A DNA stretch of 64,000 nt from assembly GCF_003311645.1 (NCBI RefSeq), contig NZ_QEST01000162.1, positions 1 to 64,000 of the forward strand, read 5' to 3'. This document shows positions 7,708 to 16,691 of the stretch, one piece after another. Numbering within the stretch: the first letter of the stretch is position 1; each line of letters starts with the position of its first letter. The translations under genes were made by a program, and so were the position numbers. The notes below the pieces were generated by a model that saw only the letters and a program-made list of their open reading frames with translations, was not told where the DNA came from and did no database searches. The stretch comes from Streptomyces sp. PT12 (GTDB lineage Bacteria; Actinomycetota; Actinomycetes; Streptomycetales; Streptomycetaceae).

Positions 7708-10700
7708 GTGCGTATGTCTACGCATCCCTCCCCCGCATCGCCCTCCTTCTCCGGGCTGGCCGCGCGGCTGCCCGAGCTGACGCTACGCGACCAGCGGCGG
7801 CTCGGCAGGCGGCTCGACGGAGCGCGCCGCGTGCGCAAGCCCGAGGCCCAGCGGGCCGTCCTCGCCGAGATCGCCGACGCGATCGACGCCGCCGAGCTGC
7901 GCGTCGAGGCCAGGCGGGCGGCCGTTCCCGCGATCACCTACCCCGAGCAGCTGCCGGTCAGCCAGAAGAAGGACGAGATCCTGGAGGCGATACGCGATCA
8001 CCAGGTGGTGATCGTCGCCGGGGAGACCGGGTCGGGCAAGACGACGCAGATCCCGAAGATCTGCCTGGAGCTTGGCCGCGGCGTCAAGGGCCTGATCGGC
8101 CACACCCAGCCCCGCAGGATCGCCGCCCGCACGGTGGCGCAGCGTGTCGCGGACGAGCTGGGCGGGCCGCTCGGCGAGACGGTCGGGTTCAAGATCAGGT
8201 TCACCGACCAGGCGAGCGACCACACCCTGGTCAAGCTGATGACCGACGGCATCCTGCTGGCCGAGGTGCAGCACGACCGCGAGCTGCGGGCGTACGACAC
8301 GATCATCATCGACGAGGCGCACGAGCGCAGCCTCAACATCGACTTCCTGCTCGGCTATCTCGCCCAGCTGCTCCCTCGCCGCCCCGACCTCAAGGTCGTG
8401 ATCACCTCCGCCACGATCGACCCGGAACGTTTCGCCCGCCACTTCAGGGACCGCGAGGGCCGGGCCGCGCCGATCGTCGAGGTCTCGGGGCGCACCTACC
8501 CCGTCGAGGTGCGCTACCGGCCGCTGCTCGAGGAGGAGGGCGACGCGCCCGACCGCGACCAGATCACCGCGATCTGCGACGCCGTTGACGAGCTCCAGGC
8601 CGAAGGCCCGGGCGACATCCTGGTGTTCCTCTCGGGCGAGCGCGAGATCAGGGACACCGCCGACGCGCTGGAGAAGCGCCGCCTGCCGCACACCGAGGTC
8701 CTGCCACTGTACGCGCGCCTCTCGCACGGCGAGCAGCAGCGCGTCTTCCAGGCGCACGCGGGGCGCCGCGTGGTGCTCGCCACCAATGTCGCCGAGACGT
8801 CGCTCACCGTTCCCGGCATCAGATATGTCATCGACCCCGGCACCGCCCGCATCTCGCGCTACAGCCACCGCACCAAGGTGCAGCGGCTGCCGATCGAGCC
8901 GGTGTCGCAGGCGAGCGCGAACCAGCGCAAGGGCCGCTGCGGGCGCACGAGCGACGGCATCTGCGTCAGGCTGTACTCGGAGGAGGACTTCCTCGCGAGG
9001 CCCGAGTTCACGGACGCGGAGATCCTGCGCACCAACCTCGCGTCGGTGATCCTCCAGATGAACGCCGCGGGCCTGGGCGAGGTGGAGCGCTTCCCGTTCA
9101 TCGACCCACCCGACCACCGGTCGATCAAGGCGGGCGTGCAGCTGCTCGAGGAGCTGAACGCCCTCGGGCCCGGGGGCAAGCTGACCGAGACGGGCCGCAA
9201 GCTGGCGCAGCTCCCCGTGGACCCGCGCCTCGCGCGCATGATCCTGGAGGCCGACAGGAACGGCTGCGCGCGCGAGGTCATGGTGATCGCCGCGGCGCTC
9301 TCCATCCAGGACCCCAGGGAGCGCCCCTCCGACAAGCAGCAGCAGGCGGACGCCAAGCACGCGCGCTTCCGCGAGGGCCCGGGCGAGGAGTCGGACTTCC
9401 TGGCGCTGCTCGCCCTGTGGGGATATGTCCGCGAGCAGCAGAAGGCCCTGTCCTCCTCGGCGTTCCGCCGCATGTGCCGCACCGACTTCCTCAACTACCT
9501 GCGGATACGCGAGTGGCAGGACATCTTCGGGCAGCTGCGGACGGTGGCGAGGTCGCTGGGCATCGAGCTGTCGGACCGGGACGCGGAGCCGGGGCCCGTC
9601 CATCAGTCGCTGCTCGCCGGGCTGTTGTCGCACATCGGGCTCAAGGACCCGGACAAGCACGAGTATCTGGGGGCCAGGAGCGCCAAGTTCGCCATCTTCC
9701 CCGGCTCGGCGCTCTTCAAGAAGCCGCCGCGCTGGGTGATGTCGGCGGAGCTGGTGGAGACGTCGCGGCTGTGGGCGCGGATCAACGCCAAGATCGAGCC
9801 GGAGTGGATCGAGCCGCTGGCCGGGCACCTGGTGAAGCGCGCCTACAGCGAGCCGCACTGGGAGCAGAAGCAGGCCGCGGTGGTCGCGTTCGAGCGCGTG
9901 ACGCTCTACGGGGTGCCGATCGTGGCGCAGCGGAAGGTGTCCTACGGGCGGATCGACCCGGTGGTCTCGCGCGACCTGTTCATCAGGAACGCCCTGGTCG
10001 AGGGCGACTGGCGGACGCGGCACCAGTTCTTCCACGACAACAGGAAGCTGCTGGCCGAGGTCGAGGAGTTGGAGCACAGGGCCAGGCGCCGCGACATCCT
10101 GGTGGACGACCAGACGCTCTACGACTTCTATGACCGGCGCGTTCCCGAAGAGGTCGTCTCAGGGGCGCACTTCGACGCTTGGTGGAAGAAGAAGCGCAGG
10201 GACGAGCCGGATCTGCTCAACTTCGAGAAGTCCATGCTCATCAACGAGCGGGCGGGCCACGTCACCAAGGACGACTACCCGGACACCTGGCGGCAGGGCA
10301 GGCTCTCGTTCCGTGTGACGTACCAGTTCGAGCCGGGCGCGGACGCGGACGGCGTCACGGTGCATGTGCCGCTTCCCGTGCTCAACCAGGTGACCGCCGA
10401 CGGCTTCGACTGGCAGATCCCCGGCCTGCGTGAGCAGTTGGTGACCGAGTTGATCAGATCGCTTCCCAAGCCGATCAGGCGGCACTGCGTTCCCGCGCCC
10501 GACGTGGCGCGCCGTTTCCTCGCGGAGGGCGCGGAGGCGGCCGCCGACCCCGCGCGGGAGCCGCTGCGCGTCGCGCTGGCCCGCTCGCTGACGCGGATGA
10601 CCGGGGTGCGGGTGGCGGCCGAGGACTTCGACGAGGACCGGATCCCCGGCCATCTGCGGATCACGTTCCGCGTCGTGGACGAGCGCGGGCGCCCGCTGCC

Positions 10701-11673
10701 TGGCCCGCGCGAGCACGCCGAGGACAAGGACCTTCACGCGCTGCGCGAGCGGCTGCGCCCGCAGGCCAGGCGGGCGCTCACCGAGGCGTTCACGGCCACC
10801 GCCTCTGGGCTGACGGCGTGGACCGTGGGGACCCTGCCGAGGGCGTTCGAGACGCGGCGCGGCGGGCAGCCGGTGAAGGCGTATCCGGCGCTGGTGGACG
10901 AGCGGACGTCGGTCGCGGTGCGGCTGTTCGACACCGAGGACGAGCAGCGCGCGGCGATGGCCCTCGGCACCCGCAGGCTGATCCTTCTCAACCTCCCTTC
11001 GGATCCCGCCAAGTTCGCGCAGCGGCAGCTGGACAACGCCGCCAAGCTCGCGCTCTCCAGCACCCCGCACGGCAGCGTGGGGGCGCTCTTCGACGACTGT
11101 GTGACCGCGGCGGCCGACCAGTTGATCGCGGCGCACGGAGGGCCCGCGTGGGACGAGGAGGGCTGGATCAAGCTGTTCGACGCGGTGCGCGCGGACATCG
11201 TGGACCTGACCCAGCGGATCGTGCGCCAGGTGCGCGAGGTGCTGGGCGCGTGGCAGGCGTGCGAGCGCCGTCTCGCGACCGTCACGAGCCCGGTGCTGCG
11301 CCCCGCCGTGGAGGATGTGCGCGAGCAGCTGGACGCGTTGGTGGGCCCGGGGTTCGTCACCGCGCACGGCGCGCGGCGGCTGCCCGACCTGCTGCGCTAT
11401 CTGATGGCCGCGGACCGCAGGCTCCAGCAGCTGCCGCACCAGGCCGAGAAGGACCGGGCGCGGATGGCCAAGGTGCACCAGATGCGGGACGAATACGCCT
11501 GGCTGCTCGAGCAGTTCGGCCCGGGGCGGCCCGTGCCGCCCGCGGCACGGGAGATCCGCTGGATGATCGAGGAGCTGCGCGTGAGCTACTTCGCGCACGC
11601 CCTGGGCACGGCCTATCCCGTCTCCGACAAGCGGATCGTGAAGGCCGTGGACGCCCTGGCGCCCCCTCGGTGA
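7708..11673 (+). CDS. hrpA: ATP-dependent DEAH-box RNA helicase HrpA
   Basis: This 1,321-residue protein is close to full length for HrpA. Walker A GETGSGKTT is near residue 105, DEAH (IIIDEAHERS) near 202, and SAT (VITSATID) near 237; helicase motif VI QRKGRCGR follows, then the HA2, OB-fold and long C-terminal DUF3418 regions. It probably remodels RNA or rescues stalled ribosomes, as described for E. coli HrpA. GTG 7708 is nine bases behind a perfect GGAGGTGA; ATG 7714 is the alternative. It stands alone, just outside the integrated element and before tRNA-Asp. Confidence 0.93.
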   Translation: MRMSTHPSPASPSFSGLAARLPELTLRDQRRLGRRLDGARRVRKPEAQRAVLAEIADAIDAAELRVEARRAAVPAITYPEQLPVSQKKDEILEAIRDHQVVIVAGETGSGKTTQIPKICLELGRGVKGLIGHTQPRRIAARTVAQRVADELGGPLGETVGFKIRFTDQASDHTLVKLMTDGILLAEVQHDRELRAYDTIIIDEAHERSLNIDFLLGYLAQLLPRRPDLKVVITSATIDPERFARHFRDREGRAAPIVEVSGRTYPVEVRYRPLLEEEGDAPDRDQITAICDAVDELQAEGPGDILVFLSGEREIRDTADALEKRRLPHTEVLPLYARLSHGEQQRVFQAHAGRRVVLATNVAETSLTVPGIRYVIDPGTARISRYSHRTKVQRLPIEPVSQASANQRKGRCGRTSDGICVRLYSEEDFLARPEFTDAEILRTNLASVILQMNAAGLGEVERFPFIDPPDHRSIKAGVQLLEELNALGPGGKLTETGRKLAQLPVDPRLARMILEADRNGCAREVMVIAAALSIQDPRERPSDKQQQADAKHARFREGPGEESDFLALLALWGYVREQQKALSSSAFRRMCRTDFLNYLRIREWQDIFGQLRTVARSLGIELSDRDAEPGPVHQSLLAGLLSHIGLKDPDKHEYLGARSAKFAIFPGSALFKKPPRWVMSAELVETSRLWARINAKIEPEWIEPLAGHLVKRAYSEPHWEQKQAAVVAFERVTLYGVPIVAQRKVSYGRIDPVVSRDLFIRNALVEGDWRTRHQFFHDNRKLLAEVEELEHRARRRDILVDDQTLYDFYDRRVPEEVVSGAHFDAWWKKKRRDEPDLLNFEKSMLINERAGHVTKDDYPDTWRQGRLSFRVTYQFEPGADADGVTVHVPLPVLNQVTADGFDWQIPGLREQLVTELIRSLPKPIRRHCVPAPDVARRFLAEGAEAAADPAREPLRVALARSLTRMTGVRVAAEDFDEDRIPGHLRITFRVVDERGRPLPGPREHAEDKDLHALRERLRPQARRALTEAFTATASGLTAWTVGTLPRAFETRRGGQPVKAYPALVDERTSVAVRLFDTEDEQRAAMALGTRRLILLNLPSDPAKFAQRQLDNAAKLALSSTPHGSVGALFDDCVTAAADQLIAAHGGPAWDEEGWIKLFDAVRADIVDLTQRIVRQVREVLGAWQACERRLATVTSPVLRPAVEDVREQLDALVGPGFVTAHGARRLPDLLRYLMAADRRLQQLPHQAEKDRARMAKVHQMRDEYAWLLEQFGPGRPVPPAAREIRWMIEELRVSYFAHALGTAYPVSDKRIVKAVDALAPPR

Positions 11674-11724
11674 ACTGATTGGCCCGGCGCGCCCGCGCTG
11701 CGGTAGAGTCTCGCTCGCGCAGAT

Positions 11725-11799
11725 GGTCCTGTGGAGCAGTTTGGAGTGCTCGCCACCCTGTCAAGGTGGAGGCCGCGGGTTCAAATCCCGTCAGGACCG
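11725..11799 (+). tRNA. tRNA-Asp (GTC)
   Basis: GGTCCTG pairs with CAGGACC at the acceptor, the anticodon stem CCACC/GGTGG holds loop CTGTCAA, and the T arm is GCGGG-TTCAAAT-CCCGT. The discriminator is G and CCA is not encoded. A 13-base hairpin with a T-rich tail follows. Confidence 0.95.
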
Positions 11800-11806
11800 C
11801 TCACAT

Positions 11807-11839
11807 GAGCCCGGATCCCCCACAGTGGGATCCGGGCTC
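11807..11839 (+). terminator. terminator behind tRNA-Asp
   Basis: GAGCCCGGATCCC pairs perfectly with GGGATCCGGGCTC and is followed by TCTTGTT. It starts eight bases after the tRNA. Confidence 0.85.
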
Positions 11840-11960
11840 TCTTGTTGGGTAAGGAAGGGGAAGGAGAGGAAGAACGGCGCCTCTTACCGCAAGATCATCT
11901 GCGTGGGCAAGGCGCGGGGGGTGTGACGGGAGTCACTGAACTTGATTGCGGGCTGAGCTC

Positions 11961-12019
11961 GTCCGACCCCGTAGAGACACCCGCCAATTTAATATGTGCA
12001 ATTGTACGGGGTGTCGGAC
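11961..12019. repeat. long inverted repeat around an AT-rich loop
   Basis: GTCCGACCCCGTA (11961) is matched by TACGGGGTGTCGGAC (12005-12019) with a two-base bulge. The loop holds an unusually AT-rich stretch (CAATTTAATATGTGCAATTG). A second pairing, GACACCC with GGGTGTC, is possible. It lies between the tRNA-Asp terminator and the bldC terminator, in a 328-base stretch with no gene I can support. It could be a small-RNA hairpin or a protein-binding site. Confidence 0.45.
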
Positions 12020-12034
12020 ATGGCCAGGACGCAC

Positions 12035-12073
12035 AAAAAGATCGCGCCGGACCCGGCGGAGTCCGACGCGATC
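12035..12073 (-). terminator. terminator of bldC
   Basis: Read leftward, GATCGCGTCGGAC pairs with GTCCGGCGCGATC (one G-T pair), followed by TTTTTG. It lies about 55 bases after the bldC stop. Confidence 0.8.
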
Positions 12074-12127
12074 GGGGTCCAGACGGACCGGGGTGGGGGC
12101 CCCGGCGCCTGGGTCGTGCTGTGCTGC

Positions 12128-12334
12128 TCAGGCCTCGCCGCGCTGCTGCGGGATGCCCGCGAGCAGTGCGCGCACCTCCGCCTCGCGATAGCGGCGATGC
12201 CCGCCGAGCGTGCGAATGGACGTGAGCTTGCCCGCCTTTGCCCAGCGTGTGACCGTCTTGGGGTCGACGCGGAACATCGTGGCAACCTCAGCCGGGGTCA
12301 GCAGCGGCTCGGCATCAGGGGTGCGAGCGGTCAT
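12128..12334 (-). CDS. bldC: developmental regulator BldC
   Basis: This 68-residue protein is essentially a MerR-type winged helix alone: LLTPAEVATMFRVDPKTVTRWAKAGKLTSIRTLGGHRRYRE. BldC binds head-to-tail direct repeats and holds back sporulation genes so that aerial growth can proceed. The length and sequence match the highly conserved streptomycete protein, without the effector domain of true MerR proteins. ATG 12334 is the only sensible start. It is transcribed alone, has its own terminator, and has a long upstream region of 385 bases, as expected for a controlled regulator. Confidence 0.95.
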   Translation of the reverse strand: MTARTPDAEPLLTPAEVATMFRVDPKTVTRWAKAGKLTSIRTLGGHRRYREAEVRALLAGIPQQRGEA

Positions 12335-12719
12335 GAGCGGCCTCCTCGGGAGAACCGAACCAAACGGTTCTTTCCTCTAAATTCTGCACCTTGACCCACG
12401 TTGCCCGAAATGGGAGACGGGGGTCGAGTCGGTTATAGGACGAACGGCTTGTCCTCGGCACTACAACTACACCATCCGTCTAGCCGGGTCGGCCAAACCG
12501 ATGGAATTGCCCTCTCAGGTGTTCAACCTCGGCGGAAGCCCACTGGACCATGCCATAACGGACAGTCACTCGACCGTGACGCGGAGTCACGGCACGATGA
12601 CCGGGCGGGCAGGCGAGCACCCTCCCGGACTCCTTGTCCTATTTTGACACGAGGAGACTACTTGTTGGCAAGAGTTCCTTACAGTGCCTTCCATCACGCT
12701 TGGGGCTTTAGTCCCTTGA
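12335..12719. promoter_or_regulatory. long upstream region of bldC
   Basis: These 385 bases hold no gene I can support. The part next to bldC is AT-richer than its surroundings (AAACGGTTCTTTCCTCTAAA) and probably carries the promoter, but I cannot place it with confidence. TTGACA near 12643 reads rightward toward no gene. Confidence 0.4.
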
Positions 12720-13571
12720 TCAGTTGGCGAACTGGCGTTCCCTGATGGCCATCCAGCGATCGGTCAGCTCCTCGTAGACCCGGCTCGCGCGCTCCAGGTC
12801 ATCCGCGGCGAGCGCGGCAAGGCCCTCGGCGACCTCGGCCGCCGAACGGTCCGCGGCGAGCCGGTCCTCGTCGATCGTGTGCACGAGCCCGCCGTAGTCG
12901 AGCTCGACCAGCGACCGCGGGTGGAACTCCTCGAGCCAGCGCCCCACATCCACCAGCGCCTCGGCCAGCGGCCCCTGCGGCATCGCCTCGCGCACCGCGC
13001 GCAGCCCCCTGGCCACCCGCCGCCTGGCCTCGACCATCTTCGTCCGGTACCGCAGCCCCGGCGCCCCACGGCCCTCGCCCCCCGGCCCTTCGTCCCCCGC
13101 CTTGGTGAACGCCCGCTCCTCGTCCGTGAAGAGCGCGAACCAGCGCACTGGCACATGCCACAGCGCCGAGCGGATCCAGGGCCGCGCGTCGGGGTTGCGC
13201 TCCCGCCAGTCCGCGTAGTCGGCCGCCGCCCGCCGCCGCGCCTCGGGCGGCAGCGCGGTGTCGAGCACAGACCCGGGCAGCAGCCAGTGGTCCACCTCGC
13301 CGAGCGCCTGCCAGGCCCGCAGCCGGGTCCGCCACGGGCACACGCACAGCACGCCGTCGACCGTGGCCACGAACGCGTCGCCGCTCTCCCGCGCCGGGGC
13401 CGCCCGCGGGGGCGCGGCGGCGAGCGCCGCCAGGGCGCGCTCCGCCTCGTCCTGCGCGGTCGGCAGCCGCGCGCGCCTGGCGTACTCCGCCCAGTGCGAG
13501 CGCTCGGGCTCGGGGAAGGCCGCGAGCGGCTCGTAGACCCTGAGATACGCCGCGTACGGAACCTTCGGCAC
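12720..13571 (-). CDS. conserved actinobacterial protein of unknown function
   Basis: I do not recognise a named domain in this 283-residue soluble protein. It is rich in Arg, Ala, Trp and Glu, with no signal peptide or membrane segment, and its composition is strongly helical. Notable segments are [25 protein letters not shown] in the middle and [18 protein letters not shown] near the C-terminus, followed by a coiled-coil-like end. The GTG start at 13571 is five bases behind GGGAGG. It lies between bldC and valine dehydrogenase, where streptomycetes usually keep an unnamed protein of this size. Confidence 0.7.
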   Translation of the reverse strand: MPKVPYAAYLRVYEPLAAFPEPERSHWAEYARRARLPTAQDEAERALAALAAAPPRAAPARESGDAFVATVDGVLCVCPWRTRLRAWQALGEVDHWLLPGSVLDTALPPEARRRAAADYADWRERNPDARPWIRSALWHVPVRWFALFTDEERAFTKAGDEGPGGEGRGAPGLRYRTKMVEARRRVARGLRAVREAMPQGPLAEALVDVGRWLEEFHPRSLVELDYGGLVHTIDEDRLAADRSAAEVAEGLAALAADDLERASRVYEELTDRWMAIRERQFAN

Positions 13572-13750
13572 GCAACCCTCCCGCTCCCTCGCTCACCAAC
13601 GGTCGGCGCGTCCCGCGCGCCTCCCCCGATCGTGTCAGTGTGCGGATCCCGGGGCACCCCCCGCCCCCCGATCGCCGTAGTCTCATCTCACAACCATGCC
13701 CTCCCGACCCCACCGGAGAGCAGCCACATCGACATACAGGAGTCACCACC

Positions 13751-14875
13751 GTGACTGACGTACGTCCCGCTGTCCGCGTCGACGGCCTCGGTGAGGCCGG
13801 CGTGCTGGACGCGTTGTTCCACTCGGACCAGGGCGGCCACGAGCAGGTCGTGCTCTGCCAGGACCGGGCGAGCGGCCTCAAGGCCGTGATCGCCATCCAC
13901 TCCACCACGCTCGGCCCCGCCCTCGGCGGCACCCGCTTCCACGCCTACGCCGACGAGGCCAGGCCCGAGGAGGCCGCCCTGCGCGACGCGCTCAACCTCG
14001 CCAGGGGCATGAGCTACAAGAACGCGATGGCCGGTCTCGAGCACGGCGGCGGCAAGGCCGTGATCATCGGCGATCCCGACCTGATCAAGACCGAAGAACT
14101 GCTGCTTGCCTACGGTCGTTTCGTGGCCGCGCTGGGCGGCCGTTATGTCACCGCGTGCGACGTCGGCACCTATGTCGCCGACATGGATGTGGTCGCGCGC
14201 GAGTGCCGCTGGACCACGGGGCGCTCACCCGAGCGGGGGGGCGCGGGCGACTCGTCCGTGCTCACGGCGTTCGGCGTCTTCCAGGGCATGCGCGCCTCGG
14301 CGGCGCACCGCTGGGGCTCCCCAGACCTGACAGGCCGCACGGTCGGCGTCGCGGGCGTGGGCAAGGTCGGCCACCTGCTGGTGGACCTGCTCGTGGAGGC
14401 GGGGGCCCGGGTCGTGGTCACCGACGTGCGCGACGAGGCGGTCCGGCGCGTCCTGAGCGCGCACCCCGGCACGGCCGTGGCGGCCTCGACGAACGAGCTG
14501 ATCGCCACGCCTGGGCTCGACATCTACGCTCCGTGCGCGCTCGGCGGCGCGCTCGACGACACGACCGTGCCGCTCCTGACGGCGGGCGTGGTCTGCGGGG
14601 CGGCCAACAACCAGCTCGACCACCCCGGAGTAGAGAAGGACCTCGCCGACCGCGGCATCCTCTACGCCCCCGACTATGTCGTGAACTCGGGCGGCGTCAT
14701 CCAGGTCGCGGACGAGCTCCACGGGTTCGACTTCGCGCGTGCGAAGGAAAAGGCCGCGTTGATCTACGACACGACGCTGGAGATCTTCGCCCGCGCCGAG
14801 GCCGAGGGAGTGCCCCCCGCGGTGGCCGCCGACCGGATCGCCGAGCACCGAATGGCCCAGGTCGGCACCCGCTGA
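13751..14875 (+). CDS. vdh: valine (branched-chain amino acid) dehydrogenase
   Basis: This enzyme oxidatively deaminates valine, leucine or isoleucine to the oxo acid with NAD, starting branched-chain catabolism and supplying acyl-CoA for polyketides. The 374 residues match the family. The Leu/Glu/Phe/Val dehydrogenase signature with catalytic lysine is in [13 protein letters not shown] (near residue 100), and the NAD fold has [13 protein letters not shown]. The GTG at 13751 follows AGGAG with good spacing. It is expressed alone; a DUF3073 gene follows after 262 bases. Confidence 0.93.
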   Translation: MTDVRPAVRVDGLGEAGVLDALFHSDQGGHEQVVLCQDRASGLKAVIAIHSTTLGPALGGTRFHAYADEARPEEAALRDALNLARGMSYKNAMAGLEHGGGKAVIIGDPDLIKTEELLLAYGRFVAALGGRYVTACDVGTYVADMDVVARECRWTTGRSPERGGAGDSSVLTAFGVFQGMRASAAHRWGSPDLTGRTVGVAGVGKVGHLLVDLLVEAGARVVVTDVRDEAVRRVLSAHPGTAVAASTNELIATPGLDIYAPCALGGALDDTTVPLLTAGVVCGAANNQLDHPGVEKDLADRGILYAPDYVVNSGGVIQVADELHGFDFARAKEKAALIYDTTLEIFARAEAEGVPPAVAADRIAEHRMAQVGTR

Positions 14876-15137
14876 AAGCGCGGTCGCGTAAGACATGTCA
14901 CCCCCCTCGCGCGAGTCGCGCGCCGAAAGAAGGTAAAATCGCGGCTGACCAGCAAAGAGAGGACCACCGGTCGCCGTGCGCGCGGCCCGGTCCTGCGGAC
15001 GGCGTACCGCAGGCCCGCGGAAGCAGGTACGGTTGAAGGCCGATGGACCGGGCCCTCGTCCGAGGGCTCGCTCTCAATCATGAACGGATGTCAACACTCC
15101 GGGGCCGTCGCGCCCCGTCGTTGAGGGGGTCGAGCCA

Positions 15138-15404
15138 ATGGGGCGCGGCCGGGCCAAGGCCAAGCAGACGAAGGTCGCCCGCCAGCTGAAGTACAACAGC
15201 GGCAGGACGGACCTTTCTCGTCTGGCCGAGGAGCTGGGTGCATCGACGCCGGAACACCAACCGCCGAATGGCGAGCGGTTCGAGGACGACGATGATCAGG
15301 ACGATGACCTGTACGCACGGTACGCGGAGATGTACAGCGACGAGGAGGAGGACGACGGCGACGAGCCCGCGTCCGACGCCTCCTCGAAACGCCGCGGCGC
15401 CTGA
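15138..15404 (+). CDS. DUF3073 family small acidic-tailed protein
   Basis: This 88-residue protein starts with a basic segment, MGRGRAKAKQTKVARQLKY, and ends with a very acidic tail (EDDDDQDDD...SDEEEDDGDE). That is the pattern of DUF3073, a family of actinobacteria with unknown function. The bipolar charge suggests a nucleic-acid or protein partner, but this is not shown. GAGGGGGTCGAGCC precedes the ATG. A strong two-way hairpin separates it from purM, which converges on it. Confidence 0.85.
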   Translation: MGRGRAKAKQTKVARQLKYNSGRTDLSRLAEELGASTPEHQPPNGERFEDDDDQDDDLYARYAEMYSDEEEDDGDEPASDASSKRRGA

Positions 15405-15472
15405 CACGACTCTCCGAGCTCTCTGATCCACCCACCGGTCGACGAGGCGAGCGAGACGACAAGACAGACTCC

Positions 15473-15501
15473 AACCCGGTCCGGCAGCGCCGGACCGGGT
15501 T
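15473..15501. terminator. bidirectional terminator between DUF3073 and purM
   Basis: AACCCGGTCCGGC and GCCGGACCGGGTT form a perfect 13-base stem with a three-base loop between two convergent genes. The AA and TT ends give it terminator character in both directions. Confidence 0.75.
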
Positions 15502-15529
15502 CAGTCCTGCCCGGCCGACCGCCGGTCCC

Positions 15530-16609
15530 TCACCCCGCACGGCGCCCCGTGAGGCTCGCGCCGCCGCCGGGGAGCCCGTCGCCCGCGGGCACCAGCTCGC
15601 CCGCCACCCAGGCGGGCACGTCGCGCTCCGTGAGGGTGGCCAGGGCGGCGCCGACCGCGTCGGACGGCACGACGGCGACCATGCCGACGCCCATGTTGAG
15701 CGTTCTCTCCAGCTCCTCGGTGGCCACGTCGCCCAGCCGGCCGACCGTGCCGAAGATCGGCGGCGGGGTCCAGGTCGTCCGGTCGACGCGGGCGTGCAGG
15801 CCATCGGGAACGACGCGCGCCAGGTTGGCGGCAAGCCCGCCGCCCGTCACATGTGCGAAGGCGTGCACATCTGTCGCGGCGATGAGCGCGAGGCAGTCGA
15901 GGCTGTAGATCCTGGTCGGCGTGAGCAGCTCCTCGCCCAGCGTCCCGCCGAGCTCGGGCACCTCGCGCTCAAGCGCCCAGCCCGCCCGGTCGAAGAACAC
16001 GTGGCGCACCAGCGAGTACCCGTTGGAGTGCAGCCCCGACGAGGCCATGGCGATCACGACGTCGCCGGCGCGCACCCGTTCGGCGCCCAGGACCGCGTCC
16101 GCCTCGACCACGCCCGTGCCGGCGCCCGCCACGTCGTACTCGTCGGGGCCGAGCAGCCCCGGGTGCTCGGCCGTCTCGCCGCCGACCAGCGCGCAGCCCG
16201 CCAGCACACAGCCCTCGGCGATGCCCTTGACGATCGCGGCGACGCGCTCGGGGCGCACCTTGCCGACGCAGATGTAGTCGGTCATGAACAGCGGCTCGGC
16301 GCCGCACACCACGAGGTCGTCCACGACCATCGCGACCAGGTCGTGCCCGATCGTGTCGTGGACGTCCATGCGCTGGGCGACGGCGACCTTGGTGCCCACC
16401 CCGTCGGTGGCGGAGGCCAGCAGCGGGCGACGGTAGCGGGTCAGGGCCGAGGCGTCGAACAGGCCGGCGAAGCCGCCGAGGCCCCCGACGCTCTCGGGGC
16501 GCTGGGCCTTGGCCACCCACTCCTTCATCAGCTCGACGGCGGTGTCGCCCGCCTCGATGTCGACGCCGGCCGCAGCGTAGCTTGCGCCGGGCAGCGCGTT
16601 CTCAGTCAT
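15530..16609 (-). CDS. purM: phosphoribosylformylglycinamidine cyclo-ligase (AIR synthetase)
   Basis: PurM closes the imidazole ring, turning FGAM to AIR with ATP, the fifth step of purine synthesis. The 359 residues fit. The N-terminal ATP-binding strand region has SATDGVGTKVAVAQ; VVCGAEPLFMTDY and VGGETAEHPG are family motifs, and HVTGGGLAANL follows in the C-terminal half. The ATG at 16609 (MTENALPGASYAAAGVDI) is the family start. It follows purF after 82 bases on the same strand, so the two are probably co-transcribed. Confidence 0.95.
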   Translation of the reverse strand: MTENALPGASYAAAGVDIEAGDTAVELMKEWVAKAQRPESVGGLGGFAGLFDASALTRYRRPLLASATDGVGTKVAVAQRMDVHDTIGHDLVAMVVDDLVVCGAEPLFMTDYICVGKVRPERVAAIVKGIAEGCVLAGCALVGGETAEHPGLLGPDEYDVAGAGTGVVEADAVLGAERVRAGDVVIAMASSGLHSNGYSLVRHVFFDRAGWALEREVPELGGTLGEELLTPTRIYSLDCLALIAATDVHAFAHVTGGGLAANLARVVPDGLHARVDRTTWTPPPIFGTVGRLGDVATEELERTLNMGVGMVAVVPSDAVGAALATLTERDVPAWVAGELVPAGDGLPGGGASLTGRRAG

Positions 16610-16691
16610 CGGACTCTGCCATGGGTTCGGGGATGGGAGATCTCTCGTGCTCGTCGCTCGTGCCGGTGCTCGTCGCGCGCGGGCCCGTGCG

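Noticed and set aside
7783-10077. A 764-codon open frame opposite hrpA
   Set aside because: It has no domain, an Arg/Gln/Leu-biased composition and is the complement of strong helicase motifs.
12665-12745. A 26-residue frame (TTG start behind GAGGAG) in the bldC upstream region
   Set aside because: It overlaps the end of the opposite gene, shows no recognisable homology and has mixed third positions; chance is likelier.
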